Assembly: GCA_964607765.1 (NCBI GenBank)
Contig: CAZSNT010000314.1
Location: 1 to 5,262 of the forward strand
Length of the DNA: 5,262 nucleotides
Origin: CAZSNT01 sp964607765
Lineage (GTDB): Bacteria; Verrucomicrobiota; Lentisphaeria; Oligosphaerales; JABHEG01
Reading direction: 5' to 3'
In this document: in pieces, positions 1 through 5,215 of the stretch
Numbering within the stretch: the first letter of the stretch is position 1
Layout of the letters: every line of letters starts with the position of its first letter
Made by a program: the position numbers and the translations under genes
Notes under the pieces: model-generated
Databases searched by the model: none
What the model was told of the DNA's origin: nothing
What the model saw: only the letters and a program-made list of their open reading frames with translations

Positions 1-2
1 GG

Positions 3-56
3 GCACCGCTGCGCTGGGCACGGGCACGGACTGGCCATCCCATGGGACGGCTGTGA
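3..56 (+). other. Possible 3' end of an upstream gene (unresolved)
   Basis: The frame beginning at base 3 is open up to a TGA at 54-56 and would end a protein in GHPMGRL. The frame beginning at base 1 is open to a TGA at 58-60 and would end in AIPWDGCE. The frame beginning at base 2 runs into the low-complexity spacer and stops at 119-121, which makes it less likely. With under 20 codons visible, no frame can be chosen and no family recognised. The stretch may equally be non-coding. Confidence 0.2.
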
Positions 57-80
57 ATGACATTCCGTTTTCAACGCTCA

Positions 81-130
81 ATTCTCAACACCCCAGCAAT
101 CCAACATCCCAACATTCCTAGCAATCCAGA
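81..130. repeat. Low-complexity CAATCC/CAACAT spacer before the glycosidase gene
   Basis: The stretch is built from short related words (AGCAATCC, CCAACATCC, CAACATTCC, AGCAATCC). AGCAATCC occurs twice, at about 95-102 and 120-127. The bases are rich in C and A with almost no G, unlike the G+C-rich coding sequence that follows. It looks like a degenerate tandem of 7- to 9-base words. It is open in the frame of the glycosidase gene, but it reads as non-coding and argues against a translation start at 57. Confidence 0.55.
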
Positions 131-131
131 C

Positions 132-137
132 AGAGGA
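132..137 (+). promoter_or_regulatory. Possible ribosome binding site for the glycosidase gene
   Basis: AGAGGA lies 12 nt before the ATG at 150. The spacing is slightly long, but this is the only purine-rich Shine-Dalgarno-like word near either candidate start. It favours the start at 150 over the ATG at 57. Confidence 0.4.
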
Positions 138-149
138 ACAAGCGCAGCC

Positions 150-3128
150 ATGACACCGGCATTTCTCGAGAAACTCAAGAACCCGCCCAAGATCTACCGC
201 CCCATCCCGTTCTGGTCGTGGAACGAACGACTGGACGAGGAGGAGACACGGCGCCAGATCGCGCAAATGGACCGTGTCGGGATCGGCGGCTACTTCATGC
301 ATGCGCGAGGCGGGCTCGAGACGCCTTACATGGGCGAGGAGTGGATGGCCAACATCGAGGCGGGCATCGACGAGGGGCGGCAGCGCGGCATGGGCGCGTG
401 GGCTTACGACGAGAACGGCTGGCCCAGCGGATTCGGCGACGGCCGCGTCAATGGGCTTGGCGAGCGGTTCCAGCAGAAGTACCTGCGCTATGCGGTGGTC
501 GAAGCGCAGGACAGTGCCGAGCACGCGGCCCGGTCCATCACGCGCGTCACACTGTCCGACGGGCGCGAACTGCATTTCTACTACGATGTGAACCCCTTCT
601 ACGTCGACACGCTGGACCGCGACGTGATACGCACGTTCCTGACCGAGATCTACGAGCCCTACTACGAGCGGTTCCAAGCGGATTTCGGCGGTGCGATGCC
701 GGGGTTTTTCACGGACGAACCGCAGGTCTCGCGCAGCGGCATCCCCTGGTCGCTGACGCTGCCGGCGGCGTACCGCGCGGCGTACGAGGAAGACCTGCTC
801 CCGCTGCTGCCGCAGCTGTTTCTCGAAACAGGCGCGTTCCAACGCACGCGGTACCGGTTCTGGCACTTGGTGCAGGAGCTGTTCGTCACGCACTTCACGC
901 AACAGATCTACGACTGGTGCGAAGCACACGACGCGCAGCTGACCGGGCACATGGTGCTGGAGGAGACACTGCTCAGCCAGATCACGTCCAACGCCGCGGT
1001 CATGCCGCACTACGAGTTTTTCCACGTCCCGGGCATGGACTGGCTCGGCCGCCACATCGATCCACCCACCACGCCGATCCAGGTGGCGTCGGTCTCGCAT
1101 CAACTGGGGCACAGGCAGATTCTGAGCGAGACGTTTGCGTTGACCGGCTGGAACGTGTCGTTCGAGGAACTGAAGTGGATGTTCGAGTGGCAGATGGTGC
1201 GCGGCGTGACGCAGCTGTGTCAGCACCTGGAAGGCTACTCACTGCGCGGCATCCGCAAGCGTGATTACCCGCCCTCGCTGTTCTTCCAGCAACCGTGGTG
1301 GGACCAGTACAGGCAGTTCAACGATGCGGTGTCCCGCATCGGGATGCTGCTTTCGGACGGCGATGTGGCGGCCCCCGTGCTGGTGCTGCACCCGCAGGCA
1401 TCGGCATGGCTGCACTTCGATTGTGCGGAGAACGCAGGCGTCAACGAACTGTACCAGAGCTTCCTGGCCGTGACGCGCGCCCTGGAGCAGGCCCAGATCC
1501 AATTCCACTACGGTGACGAACGCATCCTCAGGCGGCACGGCAGCGTGGACGGCGGGCGCCTGAACGTCGGCACGCAGAAGTACTCGGTGGTCGTCGTGCC
1601 GCCGGCTGACACACTGGCCGGCACGACAGCTGAGCTGCTGCAGGAGTTCGTCGACAACGGCGGCCAGTTGATCTGGGTCGGCAGGCAACCGGAGCTGGTC
1701 GACGGGCAACGCACGCCGGACACGGGGAGGCTGCTGGCGCTCGGCGCTCGCGCAGGCTCGGCTGCCGACATCGTGCCCATGCTCCCCGACGCTGCAATGC
1801 CCGTGTCGGTGACCGACGCGGCGGGCAGCCGGATCAACGCAGTGGCCGTCACTGTCCGGCACTTCACCGCACAGCAGGCGGGATCGGACTGTGCGTTCCT
1901 GTTCTTCGCGAACGCGGACAACCAGGACGGTCATGACGCGATCGTCCGCGTCCCCGGCGCCAGCGCGGCACGGCTCGTGTTCGAAACGGGTGAACTGGTG
2001 CCCATCGCCGGCCAGCGCGATGGCGCCGACATGCTCATTCCCCACACGTTCGCGCCCATGGGATCGTTGGCGCTGTTCGCCTCGGGCGATGCGGATGCGT
2101 TCCCCGCGCCGCAGGCCGCAGCAGCCACGTACACACCCCTACCCCGAACACTGCTGGACGGGGACTGGGGCCTGGAGCTGCTCGATCCCAATGCACTGAC
2201 TTTGGATACGTGCGATTTGTGGTTCGACGACGAACTGCAGGCCGAGTCGGAGAGCGTGTCCGTGATTCAGCCACGCGCCTTGGCCCTGGAGCGGCCCGTG
2301 ACAGTGAAAATGCGATTCACTGTTCAGGTGGAGGCGGGCTACACGCCGCCCGCGGATCTCTGCCTGGTGCTCGAACAGCCGGACCGTTACACCGTCACGA
2401 TCAACGGCACGGAACTCGCGCAGAACGACGTCGGCATGTACCGGGACACGTCGTTCCGCAAGCTGCCTGTTCCCGATCTGTTCCAATCGGGGCTGAACGA
2501 GCTGGTTCTCACCACTCGGTTCGAGCAGCCGCCGGAAGTGTACGAAAACCTGCGCCGAGCGCGCGTGTTCGAAGCAGAGAAGAACAAGCTGACGTTCGCC
2601 ACCGAGATCGAGGCCATCTACCTGATCGGCTCATTCGGCGTCCAGACGCCCGGTACGTTCGAGGCCCTGCCCCGACGCGCGCTGCGCTACGACGGCCCGT
2701 TCGTGATGGGGCCGCTGCCCGCCAGGATCTCCGTTGACGACCTGACACGCCAGGCCCTGCCCTTCTTCAACGGCACGGTTCGGCTCTCCAAGACGGTGCA
2801 CATCCCGGACGGTGACGCAGACGCCCGGTGCTTCGAGTTTGCCGACAAGACAGCGAACATCGTCGCGCTCCGCGTCAACGGCGAAAGTGTCGGAAAGTGG
2901 TACTGGCGCCCGTTCACGGCCGATCTTTCCGGCGTGCTCAGGCCGGGCGAGAACCGCTTCGAACTGGAGCTGACCGGCGGACTGCGCAACCTGTTGGGAC
3001 CGCACCATCTGCAGGAAGGCGAGAGCTACGGCGTAGCCCCGCGCAGCTTCTTCAAAGAGCCGAACATCTGGGGCAACTGCGCGTGGGACGACCGCTACTG
3101 CTTCGTGGAGTTCGGCGTGACGCTCTGA
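150..3128 (+). CDS. GH106-like glycoside hydrolase (alpha-L-rhamnosidase-related)
   Basis: This 992-residue protein resembles large glycosidases related to family GH106, which remove terminal sugars such as L-rhamnose from plant or microbial glycans. The N-terminal catalytic barrel (about 15-400) opens with PFWSWN (20-25), MHARGG (50-55) and DENGWPSGF (87-95). Acidic motifs FTDEP (187-191, E190), VLEET (E271, E272) and ILSET (E327) are the candidate catalytic or metal-binding carboxylates; which are catalytic cannot be assigned by eye. A class I glutamine-amidotransferase-like fold follows (about 410-510, VLVLHP to GGQLIWVG). Two beta-sandwich regions come next (about 670-780 and 870-992); the last carries FFNGTVRLSKT and the motif NLLGPHHL near 947. 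No signal peptide or membrane segment is visible, so it is probably cytoplasmic and acts on imported oligosaccharides. The frame is open back to an ATG at 57, but those 31 residues come from the low-complexity spacer and the family similarity starts after residue 15, so 150 is preferred. Substrate specificity is unknown. No transporter or regulator is visible beside it. Confidence 0.88.
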   Translation: MTPAFLEKLKNPPKIYRPIPFWSWNERLDEEETRRQIAQMDRVGIGGYFMHARGGLETPYMGEEWMANIEAGIDEGRQRGMGAWAYDENGWPSGFGDGRVNGLGERFQQKYLRYAVVEAQDSAEHAARSITRVTLSDGRELHFYYDVNPFYVDTLDRDVIRTFLTEIYEPYYERFQADFGGAMPGFFTDEPQVSRSGIPWSLTLPAAYRAAYEEDLLPLLPQLFLETGAFQRTRYRFWHLVQELFVTHFTQQIYDWCEAHDAQLTGHMVLEETLLSQITSNAAVMPHYEFFHVPGMDWLGRHIDPPTTPIQVASVSHQLGHRQILSETFALTGWNVSFEELKWMFEWQMVRGVTQLCQHLEGYSLRGIRKRDYPPSLFFQQPWWDQYRQFNDAVSRIGMLLSDGDVAAPVLVLHPQASAWLHFDCAENAGVNELYQSFLAVTRALEQAQIQFHYGDERILRRHGSVDGGRLNVGTQKYSVVVVPPADTLAGTTAELLQEFVDNGGQLIWVGRQPELVDGQRTPDTGRLLALGARAGSAADIVPMLPDAAMPVSVTDAAGSRINAVAVTVRHFTAQQAGSDCAFLFFANADNQDGHDAIVRVPGASAARLVFETGELVPIAGQRDGADMLIPHTFAPMGSLALFASGDADAFPAPQAAAATYTPLPRTLLDGDWGLELLDPNALTLDTCDLWFDDELQAESESVSVIQPRALALERPVTVKMRFTVQVEAGYTPPADLCLVLEQPDRYTVTINGTELAQNDVGMYRDTSFRKLPVPDLFQSGLNELVLTTRFEQPPEVYENLRRARVFEAEKNKLTFATEIEAIYLIGSFGVQTPGTFEALPRRALRYDGPFVMGPLPARISVDDLTRQALPFFNGTVRLSKTVHIPDGDADARCFEFADKTANIVALRVNGESVGKWYWRPFTADLSGVLRPGENRFELELTGGLRNLLGPHHLQEGESYGVAPRSFFKEPNIWGNCAWDDRYCFVEFGVTL

Positions 3129-3138
3129 GACGACTGCT

Positions 3139-3588
3139 CTACTCCTGGATCCGCGCAAGATACCAGCGGCGGCGAGGCGAGAACTGCTCCAGGAAGTAGC
3201 CGCGCTTGCTTTTCATCACGCGCCAGAAACGGCCGTTGATGCGCGTCCAGAGCCCGAGCTTGACCGGCACCACCTGACCATTCCGAAACCGCAGCTTGTA
3301 ATGGTTCTTCCCAATCGGACTGGGGCGTGCAGTGGCGCTGGGATGAACGGTCGCGGCACCGATGTCCAGCACGGTCCCCACATCGCGCTTGTCAAAGTCC
3401 TCCGGCACGGACGGCTTGTAGCTCGATCCGGTCGTCGCCGTGCCGCTCGTGACCTCAGGCTCGGTCCAGCCGGTGGGCACATTGATCTCGCGGACGGCCC
3501 GGAAAATGGCGCTGTCGCCGAGCGCGAGCAGCGTCGGAACCAGGAATGCCAGGCAGGTTGTGCGCCAAGAGAACATCTGTCTGAACAT
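3139..3588 (-). CDS. Small secreted basic protein of unknown function
   Basis: This 149-residue protein is not recognised. The first 30 residues look like a signal peptide: basic n-region, hydrophobic core at about 11-24 (TCLAFLVPTLLALG) and a possible cleavage site near DSA (25-27). There is no lipobox cysteine. A Thr/Ser/Gly-rich linker follows, then a strongly basic, aromatic C-terminal part (94-149) containing KLRFRNGQ, LWTRINGRFWRV and PRRRWYLARIQE, which could bind an anionic polymer. Codon third positions are heavily G/C, supporting a real gene. The frame is open to an ATG at 3706-3708, but that extension translates repeat DNA and is rejected. ATG 3586-3588 or ATG 3574-3576 (145 residues) are the plausible starts; neither has a clear Shine-Dalgarno sequence. 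It converges on the glycosidase gene with a 10-nt gap and no obvious terminator hairpin between them. The left repeat array lies just upstream of it. Confidence 0.7.
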   Translation of the reverse strand: MFRQMFSWRTTCLAFLVPTLLALGDSAIFRAVREINVPTGWTEPEVTSGTATTGSSYKPSVPEDFDKRDVGTVLDIGAATVHPSATARPSPIGKNHYKLRFRNGQVVPVKLGLWTRINGRFWRVMKSKRGYFLEQFSPRRRWYLARIQE

Positions 3589-3623
3589 ACGACGGAGGGG
3601 GCTGGAAGTCAACAACCGCGTCT

Positions 3624-3634
3624 TGCCCGGGTCT
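3624..3634 (+). repeat. Truncated B hairpin (left arm only)
   Basis: TTG plus the left arm CCCGGGTC (3626-3633) is present, but the loop and right arm are gone. Downstream sequence (TGGTGTTCGGC) matches that after the B variant at 4876-4899 (TGGTGTCCGGC), so this copy is explained by loss of the 9 bases CCTGACCCG. Confidence 0.7.
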
Positions 3635-3668
3635 TGGTGTTCGGCGATATACGCCGCATGACAAGAGT

Positions 3669-3735
3669 CCCGGCTCAGGAGAGCCGGGCTACGGGGGATG
3701 CGCCACACCCCGTTGCCCGGGTCTCCTGACCCGGG
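3669..3735. repeat. BIME pair 1 (A then B hairpin)
   Basis: A hairpin: arms CCCGGCTC (3669-3676) and GAGCCGGG (3681-3688), loop AGGA, followed by CTAC (3689-3692), which is GTAG on the minus strand. B hairpin: GTTG (3712-3715), arms CCCGGGTC (3716-3723) and GACCCGGG (3728-3735), loop TCCT. The spacer between the two tetranucleotides is 19 nt. Confidence 0.9.
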
Positions 3736-3775
3736 TGGTCGTGCCGTACAGCGATATACACCGTATGACAGGAAT

Positions 3776-3842
3776 CCCGGCTCAGGAGAGCCGGGCTACG
3801 GGGGATGCGCCGCACACCGTTGCCCGGGTCTCCTGACCCGGG
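3776..3842. repeat. BIME pair 2 (A then B hairpin), nearest the RAYT 3' end
   Basis: A hairpin 3776-3795 with CTAC at 3796-3799. B hairpin 3823-3842 with GTTG at 3819-3822. Both stems are perfect 8-bp stems and the spacer is 19 nt. The A flank reads GACAGGAAT instead of the GACAAGAGT seen in the other four copies. The TGGTCGTGCC flank that normally follows B is replaced here by unique sequence leading into the RAYT. Confidence 0.9.
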
Positions 3843-3846
3843 GAAT

Positions 3847-3877
3847 CTCGCTTGTCCACTCGGTTCCCCCAAGCGAG
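3847..3877. terminator. Inverted repeat just after the RAYT stop codon
   Basis: CTCGCTTG (3847-3854) pairs perfectly with CAAGCGAG (3870-3877) across a 15-nt loop. It begins 9 nt beyond the RAYT stop in the direction of transcription. There is no T-tract after the stem on the minus strand (ATTCC follows), so it is not a standard intrinsic terminator. It could stabilise the transcript end or mark the boundary of the RAYT cassette. Confidence 0.4.
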
Positions 3878-3886
3878 CACGCACAA

Positions 3887-4684
3887 TCAGGAATCCATGC
3901 TCCACCCGCACCACACATCGCCTCCCAGCCACGCTCCCACTTGTGCCATGTCACACCATCGGTCCATCCATTCGGCACGATGGTAGCGAAACGCCGTTCC
4001 TTTCAGGCCGGCCTCATGCGGATTGCTCTGAATGTACCGTCTGAATATGGCGAGTTCCTCACGGTCACGGATGATGTGGTCGTAGCTCTCCGCCTGCCAA
4101 AAAGGCGTGCCCGCCCGCCCGAGACCAGCGTTGATCCTCTTGGCAGAGAACTTCTTCACCGACCCCAGCCAGTCCTCCAAGACAACGCCCGAGCGAGGGG
4201 TCACAAGAGCGTGGACGTGGTTTGGCATCGCCACGAAATCCCCAACACAGCCTTTGTGACCGTGCCAGAACAGCAGAGCGTCAGCAACCACGCTGGAATG
4301 CCGGCGTTGCCTCAGGGCGCAGCTGCCCTGACACAGGTCCAACTCCCTGTGGTAGCGGTAAAGGAACCGGTTCTCGTAGGCCGCCCGATCTTCTCTGCCC
4401 ACCAGAGCGTATGTCCGAGCCCACTGTGGGCTGCCAGGCTTGCCGACCACGCCATGCGCCGTGGCCCACGTGCGCCTCTCATCCTCCCAGACTGCCATCA
4501 CGTGCCTCGGTATGGAGTCACCGAGCCGGAAAGTCACGAAGTACGTAGCGCCGGGTTGACGCCAGTGCGGCATGCTGCGCGTGTAGGCACAACGCGCCAA
4601 ATCTTGACTGAAGGGGACAAACTCAACGGGTGACAACGCGTCGCTGGAAGTTGGCGCCGTGGTGTTTTTTGGCGCGTGCTGCAT
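3887..4684 (-). CDS. REP-associated tyrosine transposase (RAYT, Y1 HUH family)
   Basis: This 265-residue protein belongs to the RAYT branch of the IS200/IS605 Y1 transposases. These nick single-stranded DNA at hairpins through a 5'-phosphotyrosine intermediate and are linked to REP sequence spread. Visible hallmarks are YFVTFRL (48-54), the metal-binding HUH motif in MPNHVH (153-158; H156 and H158), and LGSVKKFSAKRIN (173-185). These are followed by FWQAESYDHIIRD (195-207) with Y201 as the probable nucleophile, and RRYIQSNPHEAGL (215-227). All key residues are intact and there is no frameshift, so it could be active. A long insert between about 65 and 120 is typical of the larger RAYTs. The start at 4684 has a GGAGG 11 nt upstream; an internal ATG at 4571-4573 (residue 38, just before the conserved core) is a possible alternative. 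No accessory TnpB is present, as expected for RAYTs. It is bordered within 35-45 nt on both sides by REP-like hairpins, its likely substrates. Most RAYTs are single-copy domesticated genes. Confidence 0.93.
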   Translation of the reverse strand: MQHAPKNTTAPTSSDALSPVEFVPFSQDLARCAYTRSMPHWRQPGATYFVTFRLGDSIPRHVMAVWEDERRTWATAHGVVGKPGSPQWARTYALVGREDRAAYENRFLYRYHRELDLCQGSCALRQRRHSSVVADALLFWHGHKGCVGDFVAMPNHVHALVTPRSGVVLEDWLGSVKKFSAKRINAGLGRAGTPFWQAESYDHIIRDREELAIFRRYIQSNPHEAGLKGTAFRYHRAEWMDRWCDMAQVGAWLGGDVWCGWSMDS

Positions 4685-4695
4685 ACTCGGTGTGC

Positions 4696-4700
4696 CCTCC
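4696..4700 (-). promoter_or_regulatory. Shine-Dalgarno site of the RAYT gene
   Basis: On the minus strand this reads GGAGG, 11 nt before the ATG at 4682-4684. It supports the longer RAYT start. The leader between the ATG and the nearest repeat is only about 34 nt, so any promoter must lie within or beyond the right repeat array. Confidence 0.5.
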
Positions 4701-4718
4701 GTCTGTGCACCTCAGCCC

Positions 4719-4750
4719 GCTGCCCGGGTTTCCTTGCGTGATAGCCAACG
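4719..4750 (+). repeat. Variant B hairpin with lost right arm (type B')
   Basis: GCTG replaces GTTG, the left arm is CCCGGGTT, the loop TCCT is kept, and the right arm is replaced by TGCGTGATAGCCAACG. The same replacement occurs, with 2 differences over 32 bases, at 5035-5066. This is the first repeat module upstream of the RAYT start. Confidence 0.7.
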
Positions 4751-4772
4751 ATATACACCGTATGACAAGAGT

Positions 4773-4841
4773 CCCGGCTCAGGAGAGCCGGGCTACGGGG
4801 GGATGCGGCCCTGCACCGTTGCCCGGGTCTCCTGACCCGGG
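4773..4841. repeat. BIME pair 3 (A then B hairpin)
   Basis: A hairpin 4773-4792 with CTAC at 4793-4796. B hairpin 4822-4841 with GTTG at 4818-4821. Both stems are perfect and the spacer between tetranucleotides is 21 nt. Confidence 0.9.
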
Positions 4842-4875
4842 CGGTCGTGCCCTAAAGCGGTATACGCCCCATGTC

Positions 4876-4899
4876 GTTGCCCGGGTCTCCTGACCCGTG
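4876..4899 (+). repeat. Variant B hairpin with shortened right arm
   Basis: GTTG (4876-4879), left arm CCCGGGTC, loop TCCT, right arm GACCCGTG, so only the inner 6 bp pair. It is followed by TGGTGTCCGGC, the flank shared with the truncated copy at 3624-3634. Confidence 0.75.
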
Positions 4900-4931
4900 G
4901 TGTCCGGCAATATACACCGTATGACAAGAGT

Positions 4932-5000
4932 CCCGGCTCAGGAGAGCCGGGCTACGGGGGAATGCGACCCTGCACCGTTGCCCGGGTCTCCTGACCCGGG
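4932..5000. repeat. BIME pair 4 (A then B hairpin)
   Basis: A hairpin 4932-4951 with CTAC at 4952-4955. B hairpin 4981-5000 with GTTG at 4977-4980. Both stems are perfect and the spacer is 21 nt. Confidence 0.9.
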
Positions 5001-5034
5001 TGGTCGTGCCCTGAAGCGGTATACGCCCCACGCC

Positions 5035-5066
5035 GTTGCCCGGGTTTCCTTGCGTGATGGCCAACG
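5035..5066 (+). repeat. Variant B hairpin with replaced right arm (second type B' copy)
   Basis: GTTG (5035-5038), left arm CCCGGGTT and loop TCCT, then TGCGTGATGGCCAACG instead of GACCCGGG. The sequence CGTTG (5034-5038) can pair with CAACG (5062-5066), so this form could fold into a different hairpin that hides the tetranucleotide. Confidence 0.7.
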
Positions 5067-5088
5067 ATATACACCGTATGACAAGAGT

Positions 5089-5157
5089 CCCGGCTCGGAA
5101 GAGCCGGGCTACGGGGGGATGCGGCCCTGCACTGTTGCCCGGGTCTCCTGACCCGGG
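5089..5157. repeat. BIME pair 5 (A then B hairpin)
   Basis: A hairpin 5089-5108 has perfect arms but the loop GGAA instead of AGGA; CTAC follows at 5109-5112. B hairpin 5138-5157 has GTTG at 5134-5137 and the usual TCCT loop. The spacer is 21 nt. Confidence 0.9.
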
Positions 5158-5191
5158 TGGTCGTGCCCTGAAGCGGTATGCGGCCCATGCC

Positions 5192-5215
5192 GTTGCCCGG
5201 GTCTCCTGACCTGAG
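5192..5215 (+). repeat. Decayed terminal B hairpin
   Basis: GTTG (5192-5195), left arm CCCGGGTC and loop TCCT are intact, but the right arm is GACCTGAG, with two changes from GACCCGGG. The following GCATTATACACGTTTTT looks like a degenerate copy of the ATATACACCGTATG flank, so the recognisable array ends here. Confidence 0.65.

Larger units (their letters stand above)
3624..3842. repeat. Left REP/BIME array
   Basis: The array holds one truncated B hairpin followed by two A-B head-to-head hairpin pairs. The two A copies start 107 bases apart (3669 and 3776). This unit is about 50 bases shorter than in the right array, because the segment holding a third, variant B hairpin is missing between the two pairs. 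The array lies between the RAYT stop codon and the start of the small secreted-protein gene, both on the minus strand. Its hairpins could therefore limit read-through or protect transcript ends, as known for REP elements in other bacteria; that role is inference. Confidence 0.85.
4719..5215. repeat. Right REP/BIME array
   Basis: Three copies of a higher-order unit of about 158 bases are present (A copies start at 4773, 4932 and 5089, spacings 159 and 157). Each unit runs: variant B hairpin, conserved flank ATATACACCGTATGACAAGA, A hairpin, 21-nt spacer, B hairpin, flank with CGGTCGTGCC or TGGTCGTGCC and a GCGGTAT word, next variant B. The final unit ends in a decayed variant B at 5192-5215. 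The array lies upstream of the RAYT gene. Nothing in it resembles a gene: the short open frames on both strands are translations of the repeats. Confidence 0.88.

Noticed and set aside
57..149. N-terminal extension of the glycosidase to the ATG at 57
   Set aside because: The 31 added residues are translated from the low-complexity spacer, and the family similarity begins downstream of the ATG at 150, which has a possible ribosome binding site.
78..1226. Long minus-strand open frame of 382 codons opposite the glycosidase gene
   Set aside because: It is the antisense shadow of a strongly supported glycosidase gene in high-GC DNA. The predicted protein has no recognisable domain.
3669..3842. 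Intrinsic transcription terminators formed by the GC-rich hairpins
   Set aside because: None of the A or B stems is followed by a T-tract on either strand. The copies occur in tandem with conserved flanks, which fits REP elements better.
3698..4633. Plus-strand open frame of 311 codons across the left array and the RAYT
   Set aside because: It is antisense to the RAYT, whose motifs are unmistakable, and its first part translates repeat sequence.
3843..4718. Classical insertion sequence with inverted terminal repeats and target duplication
   Set aside because: No terminal inverted repeats or target-site duplication could be found around the RAYT; the enzyme is of the Y1 type, which does not make them.
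4861..4866. TATAC words in the repeat flanks as -10 promoter boxes
   Set aside because: They recur as part of every repeat unit without a consistent -35 partner or a downstream gene at a fixed distance.
4719..5215. CRISPR array
   Set aside because: The repeats are palindromes in alternating orientation with conserved, not unique, spacers of varying length, and no cas gene is present.
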